This document shows, one piece after another, positions 32,387 through 40,764 of a stretch of DNA of 64,000 bases. The DNA comes from RHLJ01 sp040222455 (GTDB lineage: Bacteria > Bacteroidota > Rhodothermia > Balneolales > Balneolaceae). The notes beneath the pieces were generated by a model. That model searched no databases and was not told the DNA's origin. It worked only from the letters and a program-made list of their open reading frames with translations. A program made the translations under genes and the position numbers. How positions within the stretch are numbered: the stretch's first letter is position 1; every line of letters starts with the position of its first letter. Where the stretch lies: assembly GCA_040222455.1 (NCBI GenBank), contig JAVKDD010000001.1:62001-126000 (forward strand), read 5' to 3'.

Positions 32387-33217
32387 CTATGATAATTTTT
32401 GGTAATAGCTAAACATATGATCGTACACTGGAATCTTTTTTATAAATGGAATAGAATCTAATAAAGCAGGGATTTTAGAATGAATAGGTTTAAATAATTT
32501 GACATTTTTCAATGGTTTAAACATCCCCCCAATTGAATAATATCGTTTAACCAAAGAAAAATTTGAATCAGCTAAATAGTGGTCTAGAAATGTTTTTGAA
32601 TAAAAATTCAAATGTTCTGGTGGAGAATACATGTGCCACTTTTGTTTTAAAAACTTGGCTTTTAAAGTTTGGTGCGACGGAATTAAGATGACAAGAATAC
32701 CCCCAGGTTTAACAAGGCTATTTAAGGTCTCCATAAATTTCAAAGGATCAACTAAATGTTCCATAATCGCATAAGAAGAAACAATATCAAACGTCTCGTC
32801 AAAATTAATATCCTCCAGAAAACTTTGGTGTGTTTCGAGACCTCTTTTCTTTGAAATTTCGCAAAAGTATTCAGAAAGCTCTACTCCAACTCTCTTTATA
32901 TCAGAATCAAAATGCATTAGAAAATCTCCCGTTCTTGAACCTACATCTAGAACAGAATCTGGTTTTTTGCTAAGCAACCTTGTTAAAATCTGTTCCTGAT
33001 TTTTCCAATAGGGTTTGGGAGAAAATTCAACTGGAAAATTAGCTCTTTGTTCAGCTAGGTTTTCATATAAATGTGATAACGAAACATCATGTTCATTGTG
33101 ATCAAAAAAACGACTAGAGCAGTTTTTACATTCGTATAAGTTATACTGATGCGGAGTTACGGGAGATTGAACCTTTTTAATACTTTTTATTTCTATATCG
33201 CAAAATTTACAAAACAT
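32387..33217 (-). CDS. class I SAM methyltransferase with N-terminal zinc-ribbon-like segment
   Basis: 276 residues from ATG 33217. The N-terminus has two Cys pairs, C3/C6 (FCKFCD) and C30/C33 (YECKNCSSRFF), which probably bind zinc. The methyltransferase core follows: motif I VLDVGSRTGDFL (residues 89-100), then DIVSSYAIMEHLVDPLKFME and GGILVILIPSH. This architecture is frequent for sugar C- or O-methyltransferases in O-antigen and capsule loci. The start was moved seven residues in, to the Met preceding the Cys pair; this also puts the start one base after the stop of the preceding 61-codon gene. Sugar substrate unknown. Confidence 0.86.
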   Translation of the reverse strand: MFCKFCDIEIKSIKKVQSPVTPHQYNLYECKNCSSRFFDHNEHDVSLSHLYENLAEQRANFPVEFSPKPYWKNQEQILTRLLSKKPDSVLDVGSRTGDFLMHFDSDIKRVGVELSEYFCEISKKRGLETHQSFLEDINFDETFDIVSSYAIMEHLVDPLKFMETLNSLVKPGGILVILIPSHQTLKAKFLKQKWHMYSPPEHLNFYSKTFLDHYLADSNFSLVKRYYSIGGMFKPLKNVKLFKPIHSKIPALLDSIPFIKKIPVYDHMFSYYQKLS

Positions 33218-33218
33218 A

Positions 33219-33404
33219 TTATGAGTCCAAAACCTCATTAAGATTAGCTTTATGAATGCAATTAAACGCTGATACTATTTCATCATTTATTTTCGAAGTA
33301 ACTATACCAACACCCTTTATCATATTAACCGGTACTTCTTTTGATTCTGAACCTGTTATTTCTATTCTAATAATTTCAGCAATATTTAAATGGGTTCCAA
33401 TCAT
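33219..33404 (-). CDS. tightly embedded 61-residue protein of unknown function
   Basis: An unrecognised small gene. It lies four bases after the stop of the glycosyltransferase gene and ends one base before the ATG of the methyltransferase gene (TAA-T-ATG). That exact fit in a run of coupled genes argues that it is translated. The product has no signal peptide or membrane helix. It reads as alternating strands and a helix (AEIIRIEITGSESKEVPVN, then GVGIVTSKINDEIVSAFNCI) and is rather Ile/Val rich. It might be a small carrier-like or partner protein for one of its neighbours, but no motif supports a specific function. Confidence 0.6.
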   Translation of the reverse strand: MIGTHLNIAEIIRIEITGSESKEVPVNMIKGVGIVTSKINDEIVSAFNCIHKANLNEVLDS

Positions 33405-33408
33405 GGTA

Positions 33409-34440
33409 TTATTTTAACCCACTTAAGACTTCATGGCTTACCTTCTCAAGGCTGTCAATATTCCTATTTTCAAATACGATGCATTCTTTCTGTCTATTAG
33501 TTAGATCACTAGCTACAACTTTTGTCCCCATCATTATTGCCTCGCTTACACTAATTCCATAGCCATCATATAGTGTGGGTCTAATCATCAAATCACAATC
33601 ACTAAATAATGCCCAAAGCTCTTGAAATCCATCAAGGATATAAAAATGAGAGGATAAATTATTCTCTTCAAGTTTAATAACTTGAGACTCTAAATATTCC
33701 GAAGAAGAGTTTCTTATACCTAACGCAAAAATCATTCCTATATCAGGATATTTTTTTGACAACCGAATTAAAAGTTCAATGGATAAATCTAAACCATACA
33801 CATCTATGCCTTCCTTAAAGTGAATCCTGTATGCGTTCAGGATAATAATTGGTGAATGTTCTTTTAAAAATATTTTTAATGAGTCGGGGTATGATTGCTT
33901 AATCTTCGTAAGCTCTGTGATATCAGGAGGTAAAAAAGAGGATTTAACAAATATTTTTTCTTCTAGGTGAGGCCTCGTTTCGACAATTGCTTCTTTAGCA
34001 ATATTTGAAACCGCATTTATTTGTGAAACTCTATCAAGTAATTTGTCAAGCGTTTTGTTGAAATGTTTGCTTTCGTCAGAGTAAAAAATGGGGTTATGTG
34101 CAAAAAGAAAAATTTCGAAACGAAAAAAGAATCTGGCTACGAGTATCGCGTATAAAATTTGAAGTGAGGGAGTATGAATATGTACTTGATCGTACCTTTT
34201 GTACAGAATATTGAAGAGTAAGCCCCAAAAATTAAAGCCTCTATTTTTCTTAGAAGGATCATGGACTTTATAACTTATGTTAGATTTTCTAAGAATAAGT
34301 AGTAGCCTTGATATGTGAGTAGATACTCCTCCAATTGGTGGCGGAATTGTTCCAACAATTAAGCATTCTTTATTCTCTGAATATCCCCATTCATTTAGTG
34401 ATTTTAGATAGTCTTCAACATCTAAATCTAAATTAACCAT
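33409..34440 (-). CDS. glycosyltransferase, GT4-like
   Basis: A 343-residue GT-B fold glycosyltransferase, probably family 4. The N-terminal domain begins with the glycine-rich loop CLIVGTIPPPIGGVSTHISR. The C-terminal domain holds the nucleotide-sugar site (DLMIRPTLYDGYGISVSEAI, with the Glu of the E-x7-E-like motif). The region PIIILNAYRIHFKEGIDVYG starts the second Rossmann domain. It is cytoplasmic or peripheral on the inner membrane. Its ATG overlaps the stop of the preceding methyltransferase by one base (TAATG), indicating translational coupling. Donor and acceptor are unknown. Confidence 0.82.
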   Translation of the reverse strand: MVNLDLDVEDYLKSLNEWGYSENKECLIVGTIPPPIGGVSTHISRLLLILRKSNISYKVHDPSKKNRGFNFWGLLFNILYKRYDQVHIHTPSLQILYAILVARFFFRFEIFLFAHNPIFYSDESKHFNKTLDKLLDRVSQINAVSNIAKEAIVETRPHLEEKIFVKSSFLPPDITELTKIKQSYPDSLKIFLKEHSPIIILNAYRIHFKEGIDVYGLDLSIELLIRLSKKYPDIGMIFALGIRNSSSEYLESQVIKLEENNLSSHFYILDGFQELWALFSDCDLMIRPTLYDGYGISVSEAIMMGTKVVASDLTNRQKECIVFENRNIDSLEKVSHEVLSGLK

Positions 34441-35111
34441 TACTTAATAACTTCATAGATATAGAAATCCGCAAATGATCCCTTGTTTGCATCACCTTGA
34501 AATTTGATTTCATTCGGGATATGGGTAGTTAATTGCCAGTTGGGCTTATTTTTCTCTATCCAATCTGTAAATTTTCTATGCTTTACATGTGATAAAGTAT
34601 TGCCAGATTGGTCGTTGGTATTGGAGCTGTAAATGGCTACAAATCCTGAAGAAGAACCAAATAACTTTTGCATATAATCTTCAAAAATTTCGTCTTCAAC
34701 TAAATGATAAATTACATCAAGTGATAGTACTAACTCTGCTACCTCGCCAGAATAATCGGATACTAATTTAAACGATTTAGAATGATCGTCACTGAATATT
34801 TCACGGCAAAGTTCAATTGCTTTTGAGCTAACATCAAAACCTAAATAATTAGGGTAATTTGCAAATCTAAGTTGATTACCGTCTCCCGAGCCAAATTCAA
34901 TTACGGTATTAATATTATTTTTTGATACAAAATCATTCAATAATTTCGCTTTAAATTGGGCTAATTCATTATAAGAACCGGGGCCAGAATTCCCCCCCTT
35001 GTCATATCTCGAAATCCAATATTCCTCTGAGTTATCAAATGGGATGGTTGATGGACTAAAAAATCTTACAATAGATCTAAGTATGGGAATTTTCTTTATG
35101 TACTTATTCAT
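34440..35111 (-). CDS. class I SAM-dependent methyltransferase
   Basis: A 223-residue methyltransferase. The SAM-binding motif I is VIEFGSGDGNQL (near residue 70), the acidic strand 2 end is YLGFDVSSKAIELC, and motif IV is LVLSLDVIYHLVEDEIFEDY. The N-terminal 35 residues include SEEYWISRYDKGGNSGPGSY, a pattern common to small methyltransferases of polysaccharide clusters. It overlaps the two-domain dehydrogenase upstream by 8 bases and the glycosyltransferase downstream by one base. It probably methylates a sugar hydroxyl or a nucleotide sugar; the substrate cannot be read. Confidence 0.85.
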   Translation of the reverse strand: MNKYIKKIPILRSIVRFFSPSTIPFDNSEEYWISRYDKGGNSGPGSYNELAQFKAKLLNDFVSKNNINTVIEFGSGDGNQLRFANYPNYLGFDVSSKAIELCREIFSDDHSKSFKLVSDYSGEVAELVLSLDVIYHLVEDEIFEDYMQKLFGSSSGFVAIYSSNTNDQSGNTLSHVKHRKFTDWIEKNKPNWQLTTHIPNEIKFQGDANKGSFADFYIYEVIK

Positions 35112-37230
35112 TTAGCGCCGATATAAGCGTTAAACTTGTGGTATCTAAAAGTGAGTTTAATGGAATAGGCCATTCAGTTCCCTTTTTGATCGAATTTGAA
35201 AAAGCTTTAATGATAGATTCATGTCCTTTATCTCCAGATTTTTTGATCGTATTAAGCTTTATGCCATATCCATTTAACGTTTCAAAATCATCTAATACAA
35301 TACTTTTTTCATCAAAGAAGATTTCAATTCTTTCTTTTGAAAGTGCATTATTTCCCTGACCAGTATAAACAAGCGAACAAATAGAACCATCGGCATAAGA
35401 TATAGTTATTATCTTATTATCAGCTCCTGAAGATCCTTTTTTGCTTGGTGATGTTGAATCAATACTAATGCTTTTGGGTGTGTCATTTACTAAAAAGCTA
35501 AAAGTATCAATAAAGTGACAAGCTTCTCCGATAATTCTCCCACCATCTTTGTGAGTCCAATGATCTTGGGGGCGAAATCCAGCATTAACACGGTAAGTTA
35601 TAATAAGCGGATTAATTCTTTCGGTTACTTTTTTCTTGATTTCTTGAATGTATGGGCTAAATCGACGATTGAAACCAACAGTTAATATTGGTTTAGAGAT
35701 ACTCGATGAACTATAAAATTGTTCAATCCTATTTAACTCATCGGTATTAATTGAAAGTGGTTTTTCAACAAACACATGCTTACCAGCTTCTAAACATTGT
35801 AGAACAATATCTGTGTGAGTTGCATGCCTTGTAGTAATAAACACAACATCAACGTTATGTTTGGCTAATAAATCTTCAACAGATGCTTCAATATTTTTTA
35901 TTTCAAATTTAGAGGCAATATTCTGTGCTTTGTACGGAGTTTGATTTACTAATACTTCTACACTAAAATCATCACTTAACCCTTTAAGGATTGGGATTGT
36001 CATATTAGTCGCAAAACTTCCTGTTCCTATAACTGCGGCCCTTACGGGTTCATTACCTATTCGTAAGGTATCTCTTGTTACAGGTTTTGGAATATCTTCA
36101 CTTCCCAATGAATCTTTAACGTCATACTTGAAATAAGAGAGTAGTGGTGCAGACGGCTCCTTTAAATTCTCAAAAGCAGTTTTAGCTTCTGATAAAGGAT
36201 ATTCTTTCTGAGAAATTAGGTTTAAATCTACAGATCCATTTGTTAGTGCGTTTAAATAGGCTTGCATGTTCCGGTTTTCAGTCCAGCGAACATATCCATA
36301 GGGGTAATCCTGTCCTTCTTTTTCATAGGAATCATCATAACGGCCAGGCCCATAAGAGGTTGATATGAAGAAGTCTAATTCTTTCTCATAAATGTCTTTT
36401 CGGTTAATTTCCATGCCTGTAACCCCAACTAAAACTACAGCGCCTTTTTTGCGACACATTTGGAATGCTTGGGATAGGGGGACAGCAGAATTTGTAGAAG
36501 CCGTGATAATAGTAGCATCAACACCGTATCCATCCGACCATGCAATAGAATCAGAAATCAAAGATTCTTGAGTTGCAGAAAGAGTTAGATCAGCACCACA
36601 AATCTTTGCGGTTTCAAGTCTTTTTTTATCGATGTCAATTGCAAGCACGTTCATACCATTTGCCTTTAACAATTGTATTGTTAGCAGCCCAAGTAATCCT
36701 GTTCCTAAAACTGCGACATTAGATCCAAACGATAGATTAGCCCTTCTTATACCTTGTAATGCAATCCCTCCAAGAGCTACTGTAGAGGCAGGTTTTGGGT
36801 CTAAGCCTTGAGGGATAGTAGTCACTAAATTAACTGGAACTACAGCAACTTCTGAATGAGCTGCTACAATCCCACCTGCAGCTGCAACAAAATCACCCGT
36901 TTTAAATCCGGTTACATTTTTACCAATTTCAATAACGCGCCCAGCAAGAGAATATCCAGAAGGCAGAGCTTGTTGTAGTTCTGTTTGCACCGATTCCCAA
37001 TAAGACTTTAATCCCATTCGGGAAATCTTTTCAAAAGCTCTATTAATGATCTCTGGTTTCTCGGTAACTCTTTTTAAAATACTTTTCCCAGATGAAGAAA
37101 TAGTACTTAATTCGGTGCCAGCAGAAATACAACTGTATAAAACTTGTATTTTTACAGTTCCATCTTTGATGGGTGGGGTTGGAAGGTCTATTCCAAAAAC
37201 CTGACCTTTTTTTACTAAAATTTGTTTCAT
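35104..37230 (-). CDS. two-domain oxidoreductase: zinc-type alcohol dehydrogenase fused to Gfo/Idh/MocA dehydrogenase
   Basis: A 708-residue fusion. Residues 1-365 are a medium-chain dehydrogenase/reductase (YSCISAGTELSTI; SLAGRVIEIGKNVTGFKTGD; nucleotide loop VAVLGTGLLGLLTIQLLKAN). Residues 395-708 are a Gfo/Idh/MocA domain (RAAVIGTGSFATNMTIPILK; the EKP motif in GKHVFVEKPLSIN; the active-site region IGEACHFIDTFSFL). Such two-domain proteins recur next to WecB-like epimerases in bacterial surface polysaccharide loci, where they probably oxidise or reduce a nucleotide sugar or sugar unit; the exact reaction is not known to me. The catalytic zinc ligands of classical ADHs are not obvious in the first domain. 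It overlaps its downstream neighbour by 8 bases. Confidence 0.87.
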   Translation of the reverse strand: MKQILVKKGQVFGIDLPTPPIKDGTVKIQVLYSCISAGTELSTISSSGKSILKRVTEKPEIINRAFEKISRMGLKSYWESVQTELQQALPSGYSLAGRVIEIGKNVTGFKTGDFVAAAGGIVAAHSEVAVVPVNLVTTIPQGLDPKPASTVALGGIALQGIRRANLSFGSNVAVLGTGLLGLLTIQLLKANGMNVLAIDIDKKRLETAKICGADLTLSATQESLISDSIAWSDGYGVDATIITASTNSAVPLSQAFQMCRKKGAVVLVGVTGMEINRKDIYEKELDFFISTSYGPGRYDDSYEKEGQDYPYGYVRWTENRNMQAYLNALTNGSVDLNLISQKEYPLSEAKTAFENLKEPSAPLLSYFKYDVKDSLGSEDIPKPVTRDTLRIGNEPVRAAVIGTGSFATNMTIPILKGLSDDFSVEVLVNQTPYKAQNIASKFEIKNIEASVEDLLAKHNVDVVFITTRHATHTDIVLQCLEAGKHVFVEKPLSINTDELNRIEQFYSSSSISKPILTVGFNRRFSPYIQEIKKKVTERINPLIITYRVNAGFRPQDHWTHKDGGRIIGEACHFIDTFSFLVNDTPKSISIDSTSPSKKGSSGADNKIITISYADGSICSLVYTGQGNNALSKERIEIFFDEKSIVLDDFETLNGYGIKLNTIKKSGDKGHESIIKAFSNSIKKGTEWPIPLNSLLDTTSLTLISALNE

Positions 37231-37232
37231 TT

Positions 37233-38396
37233 TTAGTTTTTATAAATATCTAAAAGCACTTTTTCGTCAATGTCCCAATTATACTTATCTCTGACATATC
37301 CTGCACCCTCTGTTTTAAGAGAATCTCTATTTCTCCATTTAGTAAAAAGGGTATTTATTTGATTTTTTATGCTTGAAATATTATCAAACTCATAAATAAA
37401 TCCTGTATTCGTATCTTCAATAATACGTTGAATAGGTTTGCAATTGGTGGCAAGAATAGGTTTCTCAGTTGCCATATATTGAAACAGCTTATGTGGAATT
37501 GTAGTATCTGTGTGCTCAGATTTTTTGTGTGGGATTAATAAAACATGTGCTTTTTTCATTATTTCGGTCATTTCCGAAAGACTTTTCCATCCCCAAAAAG
37601 TTATTTTCTTCGAAAGATTAAGTGTTTCACTTAGCTCTTTAAGATTCGCTAGGTAACTTCCATCCCCAACAATTGAGAAGTGTATTTCGTCATTTTCTAC
37701 TTCATTAAGTGCACGAATTACAAATTGAAGTCCACGATGTTCGGTAACTCCACCACCATAAAAAAGAGTAAAGACATCTTCTTCTGAAGACAGATCCTCA
37801 ATCATTAAATTAATGTCTTCTTTTGAAGGAGTATTAGAAACTATGTGAATCTTTCTCCCATCATGTCCCATATCTAATAATCTTTTTTCACTTTCATCGA
37901 TTACAACAATAACATCATCGGCATACTCAATCATTTGATTTTCATATTTTCGCCACTGTTTGTCGGAAGAAAGGAGTCTCCCAAGGGGAGTTTTAACATG
38001 ACTAGATACCTCTAATAAAGCGGGCCAGTTTTCATGGAGGTCTAGAACAAATTTGGCATTAAATTTACGTTTACACTCAACTCCAATTTTAGCTAAAGGG
38101 AGATCATGAATATGAATAGCATCAAAACGTTGTTTTTTAAAAAGAGCAAATATAAACGATCGCCAAAAAAGGAAATAAAACGGAAATTTAAGGCAGCCTA
38201 CGCTAGTTTTGTAGATAAAGCTTGAAATAGGTTTTCTATATATAGTAGCTCCATTCCATTGCTCTTTTCTAGGTGCTTTTTTCTGGTCAAAACAAGCGAT
38301 ACTCACTTCATGACCTTCAGATATTAAAGAATGTATTTCATGTTCAACTCTTACATCTGGAGGAAAATTTCGTTCTAAAACCATCAATATTTTCAT
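37233..38396 (-). CDS. glycosyltransferase family 4 protein
   Basis: 387 residues, GT-B fold. The N-terminus MKILMVLERNFPPDVRVEHE is typical of a GT4 subgroup. The donor domain shows FTLFYGGGVTEHRGLQFVIR and the nucleotide-sugar region VLLIPHKKSEHTDTTIPHKL, FQYMATEKPILATN. It transfers a sugar from a nucleotide donor during repeat-unit assembly on the cytoplasmic side. The start ATG overlaps the stop of the upstream epimerase gene in an ATGA arrangement (38393-38396), and the next gene follows after two bases. Sugar specificity is unknown. Confidence 0.87.
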   Translation of the reverse strand: MKILMVLERNFPPDVRVEHEIHSLISEGHEVSIACFDQKKAPRKEQWNGATIYRKPISSFIYKTSVGCLKFPFYFLFWRSFIFALFKKQRFDAIHIHDLPLAKIGVECKRKFNAKFVLDLHENWPALLEVSSHVKTPLGRLLSSDKQWRKYENQMIEYADDVIVVIDESEKRLLDMGHDGRKIHIVSNTPSKEDINLMIEDLSSEEDVFTLFYGGGVTEHRGLQFVIRALNEVENDEIHFSIVGDGSYLANLKELSETLNLSKKITFWGWKSLSEMTEIMKKAHVLLIPHKKSEHTDTTIPHKLFQYMATEKPILATNCKPIQRIIEDTNTGFIYEFDNISSIKNQINTLFTKWRNRDSLKTEGAGYVRDKYNWDIDEKVLLDIYKN

Positions 38397-39460
38397 AATG
38401 AGAAGTAGGTTTTAATTTGCGCTGCAATTTTTGTTGAACTATTCCCATCGCCGTATAATGGCTTCCAAGGTGTTTTTGGGGAAGAATTGACCGCATTAAT
38501 AATTACATCAGCATTAGGACCTGTTGTAGCATTCCAATTTCCATCCAAAGTTTCTGTCCACTCGGTTTCATTTCGTACAGTAATACATTGCTTTTTCATC
38601 CAATAAGATTCTTTCTGAAGACCACCTGAATCAGTAATTACTTTTGAGCAATTTTTAAGAAGAATCATCATTTTAAAATATGAAACAGGATCAATAAGGT
38701 GAAGGTTATCTGGTTTATCTATTTCTTCGAGGTGCTTTTTATTCCGAGGATGAACTGGCCAAACCACATTCTTACTTAACTCAGAAAATGCAGTGATTAT
38801 ATTATTGAGATTCTGTTCATTGTCGGTATTTGAGGGTCTATGGATGGTTGCAAGATGATAGGAGCCTTCCTTAAAAGGTATAATATCTGAAAGCTTGTAT
38901 TTTTTATCTGCAATCTTAGAGAATGTTCTTAAAGCATCAAACATAACATCCCCAACCATAAACACATTCTTAGTGATGCCTTCTTTAGATAAGAGGTTTA
39001 CACTAAAATCGGAGGAACAAAAAAGGAGTTCTGAAATATGATCGGTTAAAATACGGTTGATCTCTTCTGGCATTTGTTTATTAAAACTTCGCAAGCCAGC
39101 TTCTATGTGTATAATAGGAACATGTAATTTTGAAGCTACAAGGGCTCCAGCTAAAGTAGAGTTTGTATCTCCGTAAACAAGTAGAGCATCTGGCAATGAT
39201 GGAAGACCAAGCATATAATCTTCAATCTTAGTGAGCATTATTCCGGTTTGAGCTCCATGATTTCCTGAGCCTACATCTAAATTGATGCTAGGAGCAGGTA
39301 TATCAAGTTCCTTCCAGAAAACAGTACTCATTTCATAATCATAATGCTGACCTGTGTGTATAATATGCTCTTTAATACCAAGTTCGGAAAAAGCTTTTGA
39401 AAGCACTGCAGCTTTTACAAATTGTGGTCTTGCACCAACTATGGTTAGAATATTAATCAT
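38393..39460 (-). CDS. wecB: UDP-N-acetylglucosamine 2-epimerase-like, non-hydrolysing (copy 2)
   Basis: A 355-residue homologue of WecB. Signatures are VGARPQFVKAAVLSKAF, HTGQHYDYEMSTVFWKEL, LVYGDTNSTLAGALVA, HIEAGLRSFNKQMPEEINRI and VITDSGGLQKESYWMKKQC. The C-terminal ITVRNETEWTETLDGNW resembles the subgroup that acts in WbjD/FnlC-type pathways (UDP-L-FucNAc and related), so the product may not be UDP-ManNAc. It is coupled by ATGA overlaps on both sides (38393-38396 and 39457-39460). Presence of two WecB-type enzymes in one locus suggests two amino sugars in the polysaccharide, which is inference. Confidence 0.9.
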   Translation of the reverse strand: MINILTIVGARPQFVKAAVLSKAFSELGIKEHIIHTGQHYDYEMSTVFWKELDIPAPSINLDVGSGNHGAQTGIMLTKIEDYMLGLPSLPDALLVYGDTNSTLAGALVASKLHVPIIHIEAGLRSFNKQMPEEINRILTDHISELLFCSSDFSVNLLSKEGITKNVFMVGDVMFDALRTFSKIADKKYKLSDIIPFKEGSYHLATIHRPSNTDNEQNLNNIITAFSELSKNVVWPVHPRNKKHLEEIDKPDNLHLIDPVSYFKMMILLKNCSKVITDSGGLQKESYWMKKQCITVRNETEWTETLDGNWNATTGPNADVIINAVNSSPKTPWKPLYGDGNSSTKIAAQIKTYFSL

Positions 39461-40764
39461 TCAGAAATTTCGTTTAATTGCTCTACTAGCGTTTGTGTTA
39501 ATGACTCTCTTGAATATTGGTCGGAGTTAGATTCTTCAAACCTATTAATTCCTTTTTCCCAAGAAGAATAAATCTGAACAAGTTGGTTTTTAAGACCTTT
39601 TTTATCCGAATATAAAATATTTGTAGATGATTTAGATTGATTAAGAAGCTGAGTTGCATCCCCAAAAACAGGTGAAATACATACGATAGGCCTTTTTGCA
39701 GCTAAGTATTCAAACAATTTTCCCGTTAACAGAAGAGCAGCGTTTGGTGAGTTATTTATAATAAGTAGCAATGCCTCTGATTTCTGTTGTAAAGGAATTA
39801 CCTCATCATGAGGAAGGTAGTTTATAATCTCAACCAGATTATTAAGGTTAAATTTGCGAATATCATTTTGAATACTAACATCAACCCGACCCACTAATTG
39901 GAGTTTAAAATTATCGGCAAAACCTTCTATTTCATGTGACAGTTCATTAAGTACTTCCCATAGTATTTTGGGGTTCCTAGTTGGTGTCATCATTCCAATA
40001 TGTGAAATAGTACATTTCGGATTGGGTACATAATCTATTGGAATGAAATCTTCAGAATCAAATCCATTTGGAATTACGGTAATATCGGAGTTCGTTATTT
40101 CTAAAAACTCCTTTTTCATAGTATTACTGATAACCAAAATTTTATCGGCGTTATCTAATGCTTTTTTCTCAAGAGTATGATGACGTTCCCGTGCATACTT
40201 AGAAAGCTTTAAGTCTTCAAAAAAATCAATATTTGTCCAGGGATCTCTAAAGTCTGCAAGCCATGGGATATTCGTTATTTTTGAAGTTTTTAGCCCAATC
40301 ATATGCATAGAATGAGGAGGTCCAGTACTTATAATAACGTCAACAGGATTTTCTTTTAAATACTTTTTTAAAAAATTAACAGAAGGACGTATCCAAAATT
40401 TACGCGCATCAGGAATAAAAAGATTTCCTCTAACCCAAATAGAAAGCTTTTGAAGAAAAGTGTTTTCATTGCCAGATGTCATTAAAGCCGCGCCAAGTTT
40501 CTCTTCTTTTTTGATGCCTACAAATTTCTTGTAAAAAGAATAAGGTTCCCAAATTGGGGTTTTAAGAATTGTTATATCTTCAGGAATATCTTTCAGTAGA
40601 GAGGTATCAATTGCTGGTACTTCCGGATTTGAAGGGGTATAAATAATGGGTTCCCATCCATATCGGCGAATGTATTTCGTGAATTTGACCCAGCGTTGTA
40701 CTCCAGAACCACCTGTTGGAGGCCAGTAATAAGTAATAATAAGGGCTCTTTTGTTAGGCTTCAC
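39457..40764 (-). CDS. glycosyltransferase family 4 protein (WbuB-like)
   Basis: 435 residues from GTG 40764, chosen because it places the Rossmann strand RALIITYYWPPTGGSGVQRW close to the N-terminus. A TTG at 40800 would add 12 residues and overlap the upstream gene by 47 bases. The long N-terminal domain includes DVIISTGPPHSMHMIGLKTS and PWLADFRDPWTNIDFFEDL, typical of large GT4 enzymes in O-antigen loci. The donor site lies in EALLLIINNSPNAALLLTGK and LFEYLAAKRPIVCIS. It is coupled to the downstream epimerase by an ATGA overlap. Donor and acceptor unknown. Confidence 0.83.
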   Translation of the reverse strand: MKPNKRALIITYYWPPTGGSGVQRWVKFTKYIRRYGWEPIIYTPSNPEVPAIDTSLLKDIPEDITILKTPIWEPYSFYKKFVGIKKEEKLGAALMTSGNENTFLQKLSIWVRGNLFIPDARKFWIRPSVNFLKKYLKENPVDVIISTGPPHSMHMIGLKTSKITNIPWLADFRDPWTNIDFFEDLKLSKYARERHHTLEKKALDNADKILVISNTMKKEFLEITNSDITVIPNGFDSEDFIPIDYVPNPKCTISHIGMMTPTRNPKILWEVLNELSHEIEGFADNFKLQLVGRVDVSIQNDIRKFNLNNLVEIINYLPHDEVIPLQQKSEALLLIINNSPNAALLLTGKLFEYLAAKRPIVCISPVFGDATQLLNQSKSSTNILYSDKKGLKNQLVQIYSSWEKGINRFEESNSDQYSRESLTQTLVEQLNEISE

